This document shows positions 29,548 through 38,652 of a DNA stretch of 64,000 bases, in pieces. Position 1 is the stretch's first letter. Each line of letters starts with the position of its first letter. The translations under genes and the position numbers were made by a program. This DNA comes from Comamonadaceae bacterium. GTDB lineage: Bacteria; Pseudomonadota; Gammaproteobacteria; Burkholderiales; Burkholderiaceae_C. The notes under the pieces were generated by a model, which made no database searches, had not been told where the DNA came from, and worked only from the letters and a program-made list of their open reading frames with translations. The stretch lies in contig CANJWZ010000015.1 of the NCBI GenBank assembly GCA_947478725.1, forward strand, positions 1 to 64,000, given 5' to 3'.

Positions 29548-30870
29548 ATGCGATTGTCAAATAGCTCAATATCCACCCGGCGCAGAGGACTGGTAATCGC
29601 GCTGCTTGCTGCCAGTTGGGCATACTGCGCTGGTGCAGCCGCGCAGACGCTTGGCAAAGCGGACCAAGCGGTGCTAAAGGCGGCGGCTGATCACCGCAAG
29701 CCGTATTTGGATGACCTGAAAAGTCTGGTGGAATTTGAAACCGGTAGCCGCGACACGGAGGGCATCAACCAGGCCACTGCCTGGCTGGCAGATCGTTTCA
29801 AATCGATTGGTGCGCAGGTTGAGTTGATTGAGCCTGTTGAGGCCAATACCTACCGGATGATAGATACGCCGGACAAGATTGGCCGGATGGTCAAAGCCAC
29901 GTTTACGGGCACGGGTAGCAAGAAAATTTTGTTAATTGCTCACATAGACACGGTGTACACAAAAGGCATGACGCTGCAACAGCCGTTTCGGATTGACGGC
30001 AACAAGGCCTACGGCCTGGGTATAGCTGACGACAAGCAGGGCGTAGCCATGGTGCTGCATGTTGCCAGCATGCTGAAAAGCATCGGTTTTGCTGGCTTTG
30101 GCACGCTGACTGTCTTGGTCAACAGTGATGAAGAGATCAGCTCGCCAGGCTCGCGTGAGGTGCTGGCGCGCGAAGGTTCAGTCCACGATGCAGTCATGTC
30201 TTTTGAGTCCACAGGCTTGGGCGACGCTGAGCGCGTTGCGCTGGCCACGGCAGGCATTGCGGCTGTAGAGCTGAAAGTGGAGGGGCGCGCATCGCATGCG
30301 GGTTCAGCCCCTGAGCGCGGGGTGAATGCCTTGTATGAGCTGTCGCACCAGATTCTGCAAATGCGCGATATGTCTGTGCCGTCCACAGGCGTGAAGCTGA
30401 ACTGGACGGTCGCTCAATCGGGGAGCAACCGTAATGTCATTCCGGCGTACGCTACTGCGGTTGCCGATGTCCGGGTACTGAAAGTCAGCGACTATGACGG
30501 AATTGAAGCAGCGGTACGTGAGCGGGTCAAAAAGCAACTGCTGTCGGAGTCCAAAATCACAGTGAACTTTGAACGCCGACGCCCGCCGCTGGAAGTGGTT
30601 GATACCAACCGCAAATTGGCCACGCAGGTTCAGGCAGTTTACGCAGAGCTGGGGCGTACGCTGGCCGTGGGGCTGCAGGCTGAAGGCGGTGGCACCGACG
30701 CAGCCTTTGCGGCGCTGCGCACAAAAGCGCCTGTGATTGAGCGCATGGGGCTGCAGGGATTTGGCGCCCATTCCAACAACAGTGAATACGTCCTACTGGA
30801 CACGCTGGAGCCGCGCCTTTACCTAGCAACGCGCATGGTGATGGATTTGTCTAAGGGTTTAGGGCTGTAG
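29548..30870 (+). CDS. Secreted M20-family metallopeptidase (glutamate carboxypeptidase-like)
   Basis: This 440-residue protein has an N-terminal signal (MRLSNSSISTRRRGLVIALL..., cut near AAAQT), so it is periplasmic. Two-zinc ligands are in order: His-x-Asp in LIAHIDTVY, Asp in YGLGIADDKQG, the catalytic Glu pair in NSDEEISSPGS, Asp in GGGTDAAFA and His in FGAHSNNSEY. A dimerisation domain with SHAGSAPERGVNALYEL lies in between. It resembles carboxypeptidase G2, which removes C-terminal glutamate from folate or peptides. A purine-rich AAAAAGGAG precedes the ATG. It stands alone. Confidence 0.9.
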   Translation: MRLSNSSISTRRRGLVIALLAASWAYCAGAAAQTLGKADQAVLKAAADHRKPYLDDLKSLVEFETGSRDTEGINQATAWLADRFKSIGAQVELIEPVEANTYRMIDTPDKIGRMVKATFTGTGSKKILLIAHIDTVYTKGMTLQQPFRIDGNKAYGLGIADDKQGVAMVLHVASMLKSIGFAGFGTLTVLVNSDEEISSPGSREVLAREGSVHDAVMSFESTGLGDAERVALATAGIAAVELKVEGRASHAGSAPERGVNALYELSHQILQMRDMSVPSTGVKLNWTVAQSGSNRNVIPAYATAVADVRVLKVSDYDGIEAAVRERVKKQLLSESKITVNFERRRPPLEVVDTNRKLATQVQAVYAELGRTLAVGLQAEGGGTDAAFAALRTKAPVIERMGLQGFGAHSNNSEYVLLDTLEPRLYLATRMVMDLSKGLGL

Positions 30871-31022
30871 CAGATAACCTGCAAGCAGCAGCCATATGGG
30901 CCTACTTTTGGCGGACCAGCCCTGTGCACATCAGGGCATGATCCGACCCGACCCCGCCGCATCAACACGTGCACAAGCTGCAACACAGCACACCAGAGTC
31001 AGCAGGTCGCCCATCCCTCATG

Positions 31023-31048
31023 GTGCGGCTGCGCAAGCGCAGCCGCAC
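31023..31048. terminator. Perfect 12-bp hairpin after the M20 peptidase gene
   Basis: The arms GTGCGGCTGCGC and GCGCAGCCGCAC are separated by only AA. It lies 152 bases after the peptidase stop and is not followed by a T-run, so a terminator role is uncertain. The 200 bases before it hold nothing else I recognise. Confidence 0.4.
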
Positions 31049-31078
31049 AGGCCCAATAAAAGGGACTTGTCGGTTGAT

Positions 31079-31198
31079 ATGCCCCATGGCAACTCAGACC
31101 TGGCAATTAAACAGGTCGAGGTGGCGCTTGGCTTGAAGGACACAAGCAAGGCGGCTGAACTTGACTGTGCCTACAAAAAGCTCAAAGGCCGGGGCTAG
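31079..31198 (+). CDS. Possible small protein or gene remnant
   Basis: The frame encodes 39 residues, MPHGNSDLAIKQVEVALGLK and on, with a well-formed amphipathic helix and a Lys-rich end. It resembles the end of a real protein more than random sequence. An in-frame TTG upstream (31067) has AGGG just before it. The stop overlaps the convergent pirin gene by four bases. I do not recognise it. Confidence 0.3.
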   Translation: MPHGNSDLAIKQVEVALGLKDTSKAAELDCAYKKLKGRG

Positions 31199-32217
31199 TC
31201 AGGCTGCTCTACCCGCCCACCCGGATGCGTGGCCAGTCTGGCCGGGTCGCGGCCATGCGTAGGGGCGGGGTCAGCAAACGGCCAGCCGCCGAATTGGGTG
31301 CTTTGGTAGTCGGCGATGGTTTGGCGTATCTCGGCCTGGGTGTTCATGACAAACGGGCCGTACTGGGCGACTGGCTCGGCGATGGGTTTGCCTTGCAGCA
31401 GCAAAAACTCGGCTTCTTCGCTGCCATTGACAAGTTCAATGGCGGCATCGGCTTGCAGCTCCATCGCGCTGTGGCTGCCAATACCGTGCCCACCAACCGT
31501 CACCGACTGACCTTTGAAGAAATACAGATTGCGCCGCGACCCTGCCTTGGCCGCCGGCAGGGTAAAGCGTGCGCCGGGCTGCATGCGGAGCGTCCAGATG
31601 GCGACGTCGGCCTGGGCCTGGGAGGCCCATGAATCGGGCGGTGGGCTGAGTGGTTTGTCAACGTCTGCCATCTGGCCGGCAATGACAGACACGAACGTCT
31701 CCAGGCCATTGGCGTCTTTCATCACGCGGCTGGGAATGTCGTCGGCCCAAAACATGGTGAAGTGTGGGTCGGCCATTTTGCTGGCGGCAGGTAAATTGAG
31801 CCAGATCTGGAACAGCTCCAACGGGTTGGCGTCATTTGTGTTGAGCAGCGGAAACATCTCTGAATGCACGATGCCCTTGCCTGCCGTGAGCCACTGCACA
31901 TCGCCCCGCCCAAAGCGGGCGGTGGCGCCGAGTGAGTCCGAATGGTCAATCAGCCCCTTGCGCACAATCGTCACGGTTTCAAAACCGCGGTGCGGGTGCG
32001 CGGGAAAGCCCGGCACCGTGCTGCCGTGGTACATGCTCCAGCCGTCTTTGCGGCTGAAGTCCTGCCCCATATCGCGGCCGGCCAAGGAGGCCTGGGGGCT
32101 CATGTCGGCATTGGCGGCGGGGTAGGCGTCGTCGTGATAGACGCAGAATAAAAACGGGTCCAGCGTGGGCCAACGGGGGCCGAGGGGCTGGGTGTCAAGG
32201 ATGGGGTTGGGTGTCAT
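31195..32217 (-). CDS. Pirin-family protein
   Basis: This 340-residue double-cupin protein has the pirin N-terminal metal site: HPHRGFETVTIV, then TAGKGIVHSEM with His and Glu ligands. Bacterial pirins are iron-binding redox sensors or quercetinases. I start it at MTPNPILDTQPLGP; a GTG 17 codons upstream is also open and would overlap the exporter gene. It follows the EamA gene on the same strand. Confidence 0.88.
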   Translation of the reverse strand: MTPNPILDTQPLGPRWPTLDPFLFCVYHDDAYPAANADMSPQASLAGRDMGQDFSRKDGWSMYHGSTVPGFPAHPHRGFETVTIVRKGLIDHSDSLGATARFGRGDVQWLTAGKGIVHSEMFPLLNTNDANPLELFQIWLNLPAASKMADPHFTMFWADDIPSRVMKDANGLETFVSVIAGQMADVDKPLSPPPDSWASQAQADVAIWTLRMQPGARFTLPAAKAGSRRNLYFFKGQSVTVGGHGIGSHSAMELQADAAIELVNGSEEAEFLLLQGKPIAEPVAQYGPFVMNTQAEIRQTIADYQSTQFGGWPFADPAPTHGRDPARLATHPGGRVEQPD

Positions 32218-32257
32218 GGGGGGTAGCTGGTGGTTAAAACAAAATTGACAAGTCGCG

Positions 32258-33136
32258 CTATTTGGCACGGCTTGCGAGCACCGCCGCGCCCAGGATAAGC
32301 ACGGTGGCCAGGCCGATGCCCCAGGTGAGCATCCGCCCCGTCGCGAGCAGCAGCAACACGGTCGATGCCAGCGGCGTGATGTAACTCAAAATACCAATTT
32401 TGCGCGCGTCGCCATTTTTAAGCGCAGCGTCCCACAAAAAGAATGCCGCGCCCAGCGGTCCCAAGCCCATAACAACGGTCAAGAGCCAGTCTTGGGCGCT
32501 GAGTGTCACAGCTGACTCCAGCAGCGCGTGGCAGAGCAGCGACAGCGCGCCAGACACCAGCCCAAACAGGCCGATGGCGGCCGTGGGAAAGCCGCGGCCA
32601 GTCAGGCTCATGCGCTTGCCCATCAGTGAATAACTGGCCCAGATGAAGGCCGACACCGCCGCCGCCAGGTAGCCCCCGGCAAAGCCCTTGCTGGCCAGGC
32701 CGCTCAGGCCTGACGCCAGTAAGGTGTCGCCCAGAATAGCAATCGCCGCACCGGCAAGTCCGGTGAAGGCAGCCAGCAGGTGCGTGGCCGACAGGCGGAC
32801 ACCCGGCAAAAACACCGGCGTCATCAACACAATGCCCAGCGGCCACAGGTAGTTGACCAAATTTGCCTCCACCGCAGGTGCATGGCGCAGCGCCATAAAC
32901 AGAAAGAAGTGAAAACCAAACAATCCGTAAACGCCCAGCGCCAACGCCGCCCAGCTTACCCGCCACTGCCTGAAAAACGGCCAGGCCGGCACACTGCCAA
33001 CCAGCAGCGCGATGCCGGTCAGTAAAAACGGCGGGATGTGCGACAGCAACGTGCCCAGCAACGCCAGTGATGACCACAGGGCGATGGCGGCCAGGGCCAA
33101 GAGGGTGGGGGATTTATAGAAGACGGGAGAATGCAC
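32258..33136 (-). CDS. EamA/DMT exporter, YddG-like (aromatic amino acids)
   Basis: This 292-residue protein has about ten hydrophobic helices in two EamA repeats. It starts MHSPVFYKSPTLLALAAIAL; the LFGFHFFLFMALRHAPAVEA segment in the third-fourth helix region is typical of the YddG group, which exports aromatic amino acids. It is transcribed leftward with the pirin gene 40 bases downstream and the YafQ-type toxin gene 14 bases upstream. Confidence 0.82.
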   Translation of the reverse strand: MHSPVFYKSPTLLALAAIALWSSLALLGTLLSHIPPFLLTGIALLVGSVPAWPFFRQWRVSWAALALGVYGLFGFHFFLFMALRHAPAVEANLVNYLWPLGIVLMTPVFLPGVRLSATHLLAAFTGLAGAAIAILGDTLLASGLSGLASKGFAGGYLAAAVSAFIWASYSLMGKRMSLTGRGFPTAAIGLFGLVSGALSLLCHALLESAVTLSAQDWLLTVVMGLGPLGAAFFLWDAALKNGDARKIGILSYITPLASTVLLLLATGRMLTWGIGLATVLILGAAVLASRAK

Positions 33137-33150
33137 GGGGCAAGAGCAGT

Positions 33151-33465
33151 TCAGCTACCGAACAAGTCAGCATGCGAGCCAGCGCGAACAAAATTCAGCT
33201 GGTTGCCTTCAAGCTGATAAATCAACAAAAAGTCCCCGCCAATATGGCATTCCTTGTGGTCGGCCCATTCGCCCTTCAGGGCATGGTCTAGCCACTCAGG
33301 ACCAAGCGGCCCGTCGTTGGCAATGAGTAAAAGCATGGCTTCTTTGAGGCGAACCATGTCGTACCGGCCCGAATGTGACAACCGAACCCAGTCTTTTAAA
33401 AACGACTTGGTGTAGTCGCAAGCACGCGGTACGCTGGCACGCTTACTTGCTGCTGGCTTTTTCAA
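33151..33465 (-). CDS. YafQ-type toxin (RelE superfamily mRNA interferase)
   Basis: This 104-residue protein contains the RelE/YafQ fold: YTKSFLKDWVRLSHSGRYD, LKEAMLLLIANDGPL, DHALKGEWADHKECHIGGDF, then LLIYQLEGNQLNFVRAGSHA. The catalytic-type His residues of YafQ in DHxLxGxWxxxRxCHI and the C-terminal SHxDLF are kept. It would cut mRNA on the ribosome. The start lies 23 bases inside the antitoxin gene, the usual antitoxin-first order. Confidence 0.88.
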   Translation of the reverse strand: MKKPAASKRASVPRACDYTKSFLKDWVRLSHSGRYDMVRLKEAMLLLIANDGPLGPEWLDHALKGEWADHKECHIGGDFLLIYQLEGNQLNFVRAGSHADLFGS

Positions 33466-33724
33466 GGTCCGTCAATAAGTCGTCACCAGATGCAAACCGC
33501 GCTTTGCGGCGAGCCATCATGGCGCGTGACTCTTGCATTGCCGCTTGCGTTTCAGCGTTAGGCACTTTGAGTTCCAGCGGAAAAGCCTGATCAACCACCA
33601 CCCGCCGTAAAAACAACCGCACCGCGTCTGATACCGACAAACCCATCGACGTCAGCGCCAGCGTGGCCTGGTCTTTGATGTCGTCGTCTACACGAATGTG
33701 CAGCATTGAAGTTTGTGCGGTCAT
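33443..33724 (-). CDS. DinJ/RelB-type antitoxin
   Basis: This 93-residue protein has an N-terminal ribbon-helix-helix (MLHIRVDDDIKDQATLALTS, MGLSVSDAVRLFLRRVV) that binds the operator, and a charged C-terminal tail that would wrap the toxin. It precedes the YafQ-type toxin and overlaps it. A perfect palindrome inside its promoter is the likely binding site. Confidence 0.9.
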   Translation of the reverse strand: MTAQTSMLHIRVDDDIKDQATLALTSMGLSVSDAVRLFLRRVVVDQAFPLELKVPNAETQAAMQESRAMMARRKARFASGDDLLTDLEKASSK

Positions 33725-33750
33725 GGTGGTTGGTTTTTGGTCCGGGCCCT

Positions 33751-33779
33751 ATTTTGTCTCTCAATTGAGATTTTTGCAA
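33751..33779 (-). promoter_or_regulatory. Toxin-antitoxin promoter with palindromic operator
   Basis: On the minus strand TTGCAA and CAAAAT are separated by 17 bases, and that spacer contains the perfect 12-bp palindrome TCTCAATTGAGA (33759-33770). It lies 27-55 bases upstream of the antitoxin ATG. Such placement suits autorepression by the antitoxin complex. Confidence 0.6.
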
Positions 33780-33944
33780 GTTGGTCATGTCAAAAATCAA
33801 GAAGGCCAGAAAAAACTAACGGCAAACATACTGGCCTTGCCCGAATCCGGGTCTGGATGCCCTTAAGAGCGGCGACTTTTTGAACATCAAAATAAGCCGC
33901 AGCTCAACCCATACAGGCTCGATCATCTACTCATTAAGTAGCAT

Positions 33945-36224
33945 TTATGCTGCATCAGCCTTGACCTTCAAGCGCCAGGCATGCAGCAAGGGCTCGGTAT
34001 AACCACTCGGCTGCTCAAGTCCTTTAAAAACCAGGTCAGTCGCCGCTTTGTAGGCCATCGATGTCTCAAAGTGGCCTGCCATTGGCTGGTACAACTTGTC
34101 GCCATCGTTTTGGCCGTCCACCACGGCTGCCATGCGCTCGAAGGTTTCTTTGACTTCTGCGTGGGTTACCACGCCATGCAGCAGCCAGTTGGCCATGTGC
34201 TGACTAGAGATGCGCAGGGTCGCGCGGTCTTCCATCAGGCCGATGTTGTGGATGTCGGGCACTTTGCTGCAGCCCACGCCCTGGTCGATCCAGCGCACCA
34301 CATAGCCCAAAATGCCTTGGGCGTTGTTGTCGAGCTCTTGGGCTTTTTCTGCTGCGCTCCAGTTGGGCGTTGTGGTCACGGGGATTTGCAGCAGGGCGTT
34401 CAATGTCTCGGCTCGCAGCTTTTTGGCCTCTAGCTTCTTGACGGCTTTTTCCATGTCTTTTTGCACCTTGCTCACCTTGATCTGGTGATAGTGCAGGGCA
34501 TGCAAGGTGGCGCCTGTTGGGCTGGGCACCCAAGCGGTGTTGGCGCCGGCCAATGGATGGCCGATTTTTTGCGTCATCATGGCGGCCATCAGGTCGGGCA
34601 TGGCCCACATGCCTTTGCCGATTTGCGCCTTGCCGCGCAGCCCGCAGGCCAGGCCGACCTGCACGTTGTTTTTCTCGTACGCTGCAATCCAGGTGCTGCT
34701 TTTCATATCACCCTTGCGGATCATTGGGCCGGCTTGCATGGCGGTATGCATCTCGTCGCCGGTGCGGTCCAGAAAGCCGGTGTTGATAAAGGCCACGCGC
34801 GAGCTGGCAGCGGCAATGCAGGCCATCAGGTTGGCGCTGGTGCGGCGCTCTTCGTCCATGATGCCGAGCTTGACGGTGGCATCTTTCAAGCCCAGCACTT
34901 TTTCAACCCGGCCAAACAGCTCGGCGGCAAAAGCCACTTCAGCGGGGCCGTGCATTTTGGGTTTGACGATGTAGACGCTGCCCTTGCGTGAGTTTTTAAT
35001 GCCTGGCTTGCCCTTGCGTTTCAGGTCATGCATGGCGATGGTGGTGGTGACGACTGCATCCAGAATACCTTCGGGAATGTCTTTCGTCGTGCCGTCAGCC
35101 GCCGTGTAGGTGATGGCCGGGTTGGTCATCAAGTGGCCGACATTGCGCAAAAACATCAGCGAGCGGCCATGCAGCACCACCGGCTTTTTGCTGGTGGCGG
35201 ATGTGTAAATGCGGTCAGCATTCAAGCCGCGCGTGAAAGTTTTGCCGTCTTTGGTCACGCTTTCTGTCAGCGTGCCCTGCAAAATGCCCAGCCAGTTGCT
35301 GTAGGCCAGCACTTTGTCGTCTGCATCGACGACGGCGACTGAATCTTCCAGGTCCAAAATGGTCGACAGCGCGGCTTCCAGCACCAGGTCGCACACGCCT
35401 GCGGGGTCGGTTTTGCCAATTGGCGTGGCTGGGTTGATTTGGATGTCCAGGTGCAGCCCGTTGTGCTGCAGCAGCACCGATGTTGGCTTGGTCATGTTGC
35501 CCTGGTAGCCGATGAATTGTTTGGCATCCGCCAAGCCGACACTCTTGCCGTTTTTGAGTTTGACGGCCAGCTTGCCCGCGCGCACGCTGTAGCCGACAGA
35601 ATCCACATGCGAGCCGCTGGCCAGCGGTGCGGTGCGGTCTAGCACGTAGCGCGCGTATTCAATCACTTTGGCGCCGCGCTTGGGGTTGTAGCCGCCTTTG
35701 CCAGGTAAAGCTTTACCAGCGCCATCGGCTTCGCTGATCACGTCCGTGCCGTACAGCGCGTCATACAGGCTGCCCCAGCGTGCGTTGGCGGCGTTCAAGG
35801 CATAGCGTGCGTTCAAAATCGGCACGACCAATTGCGGGCCCGCTTGCTTGGCCAGCTCGGCATCGACGTTGTCGGTGGTGGCTTTGACTTTTTTGGGCGC
35901 GGGCACCAGGTAGCCGATGCTGGTCAAAAACGTTTGATAAGCCTTCATGTCCGCTGGGCTTGACGAACCACCCGCGGTGATGGGGCCAGGGTTGGCTTGG
36001 TGCCAGGCATCCATCTCGGTTTGCAGGCGGTCTCGCTCGGCCAGCAGGGCCATGTTTTTGGGGGCCAGGTCAGCCACGATGGCGTCAAAGCCCTTCCAGA
36101 AGTCGGCGCTTGAGACACCGGTGCCCGGCAACACCTTGCTTTCAATAAATTGGTGCAGCTGGCTGGCGACTTGCAGGCGGTGAATCGGGGTCATGCCAGT
36201 GGCTGTGGATGCATGGGCGGTCAT
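33945..36224 (-). CDS. glcB: Malate synthase G
   Basis: This 759-residue enzyme condenses glyoxylate and acetyl-CoA to malate. I start it at [20 protein letters not shown], which has GGAG nine bases upstream. Recognisable regions are [20 protein letters not shown], the catalytic core [16 protein letters not shown] with the metal Glu/Asp, [10 protein letters not shown] and the C-terminal [18 protein letters not shown]. Length is as in E. coli GlcB (723) plus small insertions. It is monocistronic and divergent from the acetoacetate-CoA ligase gene. Confidence 0.96.
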   Translation of the reverse strand: MTAHASTATGMTPIHRLQVASQLHQFIESKVLPGTGVSSADFWKGFDAIVADLAPKNMALLAERDRLQTEMDAWHQANPGPITAGGSSSPADMKAYQTFLTSIGYLVPAPKKVKATTDNVDAELAKQAGPQLVVPILNARYALNAANARWGSLYDALYGTDVISEADGAGKALPGKGGYNPKRGAKVIEYARYVLDRTAPLASGSHVDSVGYSVRAGKLAVKLKNGKSVGLADAKQFIGYQGNMTKPTSVLLQHNGLHLDIQINPATPIGKTDPAGVCDLVLEAALSTILDLEDSVAVVDADDKVLAYSNWLGILQGTLTESVTKDGKTFTRGLNADRIYTSATSKKPVVLHGRSLMFLRNVGHLMTNPAITYTAADGTTKDIPEGILDAVVTTTIAMHDLKRKGKPGIKNSRKGSVYIVKPKMHGPAEVAFAAELFGRVEKVLGLKDATVKLGIMDEERRTSANLMACIAAASSRVAFINTGFLDRTGDEMHTAMQAGPMIRKGDMKSSTWIAAYEKNNVQVGLACGLRGKAQIGKGMWAMPDLMAAMMTQKIGHPLAGANTAWVPSPTGATLHALHYHQIKVSKVQKDMEKAVKKLEAKKLRAETLNALLQIPVTTTPNWSAAEKAQELDNNAQGILGYVVRWIDQGVGCSKVPDIHNIGLMEDRATLRISSQHMANWLLHGVVTHAEVKETFERMAAVVDGQNDGDKLYQPMAGHFETSMAYKAATDLVFKGLEQPSGYTEPLLHAWRLKVKADAA

Positions 36225-36546
36225 GAAAGGCTTCTCCAAAAAATAAGAGGTCAAAGTCAAAGTATCTCTGAGGTCGCGCGGCGGATAGGTCTAGCAACGC
36301 GCCTATTGTCTCAAACGCCAAATGGTAACGGGTGCCCCGAGCCCTGTCGCCTTGTGTCATACGGCTTCATGAGCGTCACAACAAGCCAAACGGCGGGTAA
36401 ATCTTGAGGCATTTATTGATTGCACAAGATCAACATGAAAGCGTCGAAAGATTTGACAGCCGTCTGGCGAAAGCGCTGGACAGCCGGCGCCTAAAACAGC
36501 GCCCCAGGGGGTCGCCATTCGGTGTTTTTGCGGCTAAGCTGAGGGC
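36225..36546. other. 322-base divergent gap glcB / acetoacetate-CoA ligase
   Basis: It must hold the two promoters. The TTGACA at 36453-36458 has no good -10 partner. GAGGG just before the ligase ATG is the ribosome site. I see nothing else in it. Confidence 0.5.
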
Positions 36547-38652
36547 ATGCGCCCGCCCCACACTCCTCAAATCCGCCTTTACCGCGACTGGCTGACGGCC
36601 AGGCGCGGCCTGACATTTGACAGCTACGCCGCCATGCACCACTGGTCAGTCACTGACCTGAGCGCGTTCTGGCAAAGCATCTGGGACTACTTTGATTTGC
36701 AGTCCCCCACACCGCATGCATCGGTGGTGCAAGGCGATATGCCCCAAGCACGCTGGTTCGCCGGCGCACAAGTCAACTATGTCGCCCAGGTGTTTCGCCA
36801 TGTTGAGGCGGCCCATGCCGCAGACTTGCCGGCCATCATCAGCCACAGCGAAGAAAGCCTGGCCAGCGGCGCAATAGCGCGGCATATCCCTTGGCCAGCG
36901 CTGAAGCGCCAGGTCGCCACGCTGGCCTTGCACCTGTTGGCGAAGGGCGTTCAGCCCGGCGACCGCGTGGCCGCTTACCTGCCCAATGTTCCCGAAGCCA
37001 TGGTGGCTTTTCTGGCCACCGTCAGCATTGGCGGTGTGTGGAGCATTTGCGCACCCGACATGGGCACGGCTGCGGTGCTGGACCGCTTCAAGCAGATTGA
37101 GCCCAAGGTGCTGATTGCCACCGACAGCGTGACCTACGGCGGCAAGCAGATGGACCGCAGCGCCGTGGTGGAAGAACTCTGCGCCGGCCTGCCAACGCTT
37201 GAACATGTGATTGTGCTGAGCAAATCAAGCGCTATTACTTCAGGAGCTACTCGCACCACTATTCATTGGCCTGACGCCCTGAGTGAAGCCCAAAAGGAGG
37301 CTGAAATCGCTCTTTTTGCGCCGCTGTGGCTGCCGTTTGACCACCCGCTGTGGATTGTGTATTCCAGCGGCACCACCGGTCTGCCCAAGCCCATCGTGCA
37401 TGGCCACGGCGGCACGCTGATTGTGGCGCTGGCGCTCAAGGTGCTGCACAACGATGTAGGCTGCAGCTACCACCCCAACAGTTGGGGCGAGCGCTACCAC
37501 TGGTACAGCTCCACCGGCTGGGTGATGTGGAACGCCCAGACCAGCGGCCTGCTGAACGGCACCACCTGCGTGATTTTTGACGGCAACCCCGGCGGCACCA
37601 AAGACAAGCCGGACTGGACAACGCTGTGGCGCTTTGCCGCCAACACGGGGGCGACATTCTTCGGCGCTGGCGCAGCGTTTTTTGCCAATTGCATGAAGGC
37701 CGGTGTTGACTTGAGCCAATGCGGTGACTTGTCCCATATCCGCGCGCTCGGTTCGACCGGCTCGCCGCTGTCGATTGAAGCCCAGCAGTGGGGCACTGAC
37801 CAGTTTGCTGCGATGGGCACGCCCGAACGCAGCGACGGGCCGCCCCTCGCCAGTTCAGTCCCCTCGGGGGGCAGCGAGTCACACGTCGTAGGCGAGCGTG
37901 GGGGCAGCGCCATCTGGTTTTGCAACATCTCTGGCGGGACAGATTTTGCAGGCGCATTCATTGGTGGCAACCGCGAACTGCCGCAAATCCCTGGGCAGAT
38001 GCAATGCCGCCTGCTGGGCTGCGCGGTAGAAAGCTGGAACGAGGCAGGCGAGCCTGTCATTGATGAAGTGGGCGAACTGGTTTGCACGCAGCCGATACCG
38101 TCCATGCCGCTGTACTTTTGGGGCGACGAAGGTCATCAGCGATACCTGTCGAGCTACTTCGACATGTACCCGAACGTGTGGCGGCATGGTGACTGGCTGA
38201 AGATCACGCCTGCCGGTGGCTGCATCATTTATGGCCGCAGCGACGCGACGATCAACCGGCACGGCCTGCGCATGGGCACCAGCGAGCTGTACAGCGCGAT
38301 TGAGGCGCTGCCCGAGGTGCTGGACTCGATGGTCGTTGACCTGGAATATCTGGGCAAGGACAGCTACATGCCGCTGTTTGTGGTGCTGCGCGCCGGTGTG
38401 GCGCTCGACGATGGGATGCGGTTAAAACTGAACAACGCGATCAAAACCGCCTTATCACCGCGCTTTGTGCCCAATGAGATTTTTTCGGTGGCCGAGATAC
38501 CGCGCACGCTGTCTGGCAAAAAGCAGGAGCTGCCGATCAAAAAACTGCTGCTCGGGGCACCGATTGACAAGGTGGTGAACCGCGATGCCATGGCCAACCC
38601 GGGGTGCCTGGACTGGTACGTGCAGTTTGCCAGTGCCTATGCAGCGCGCTGA
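36547..38652 (+). CDS. Acetoacetate-CoA ligase
   Basis: This 701-residue ANL-superfamily enzyme activates acetoacetate with ATP and CoA. Motifs are WFAGAQVNYV near the N-terminus, the P-loop YSSGTTGLPKPIVHGHGG, STGWVMWN, SGGTD and YGRSDATINRHGLRMGTSEL with the hinge, and the catalytic C-terminal Lys in TLSGKKQELPIK. It has two insertions against the family: residues about 227-245 (repeat copy D) and about 429-454 (GC-rich repeat), both in frame. Its stop overlaps the convergent EamA gene by 16 bases. It suits ketone-body or PHB-cycle use. Confidence 0.93.
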   Translation: MRPPHTPQIRLYRDWLTARRGLTFDSYAAMHHWSVTDLSAFWQSIWDYFDLQSPTPHASVVQGDMPQARWFAGAQVNYVAQVFRHVEAAHAADLPAIISHSEESLASGAIARHIPWPALKRQVATLALHLLAKGVQPGDRVAAYLPNVPEAMVAFLATVSIGGVWSICAPDMGTAAVLDRFKQIEPKVLIATDSVTYGGKQMDRSAVVEELCAGLPTLEHVIVLSKSSAITSGATRTTIHWPDALSEAQKEAEIALFAPLWLPFDHPLWIVYSSGTTGLPKPIVHGHGGTLIVALALKVLHNDVGCSYHPNSWGERYHWYSSTGWVMWNAQTSGLLNGTTCVIFDGNPGGTKDKPDWTTLWRFAANTGATFFGAGAAFFANCMKAGVDLSQCGDLSHIRALGSTGSPLSIEAQQWGTDQFAAMGTPERSDGPPLASSVPSGGSESHVVGERGGSAIWFCNISGGTDFAGAFIGGNRELPQIPGQMQCRLLGCAVESWNEAGEPVIDEVGELVCTQPIPSMPLYFWGDEGHQRYLSSYFDMYPNVWRHGDWLKITPAGGCIIYGRSDATINRHGLRMGTSELYSAIEALPEVLDSMVVDLEYLGKDSYMPLFVVLRAGVALDDGMRLKLNNAIKTALSPRFVPNEIFSVAEIPRTLSGKKQELPIKKLLLGAPIDKVVNRDAMANPGCLDWYVQFASAYAAR
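37226..37280 (-). repeat. Interspersed repeat, copy D (inside acetoacetate-CoA ligase)
   Basis: On the minus strand it reads TCAGGCCAATGAATAG, then TGCGAGTAGCTCCTGAAGTA and ATAGCGC, a close match to copies A and C. It is read in frame on the plus strand. Confidence 0.7.
37831..37908 (+). repeat. GC-rich repeat inside acetoacetate-CoA ligase
   Basis: It holds GACGGGCCGCCCCTC, CCCCTCGGGGGGCAGCG, then CACACG and GGCGAGCGTGGGGGC. It is in frame as SDGPPLASSVPSGGSESHVV and pairs with the copy in the YheT-type gene. Confidence 0.65.

Noticed and set aside
30896..31078. Longer N-terminal part of the small ORF before the pirin gene
   Set aside because: It reads through the 12-bp hairpin and is low-complexity Ala/Gln/Pro; only the last 39 codons look coding-like.
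37831..37908. Possible frameshift in the acetoacetate-CoA ligase gene
   Set aside because: The odd segment is a multiple of three, stays in frame and returns to family sequence; it is an insertion, not a break.
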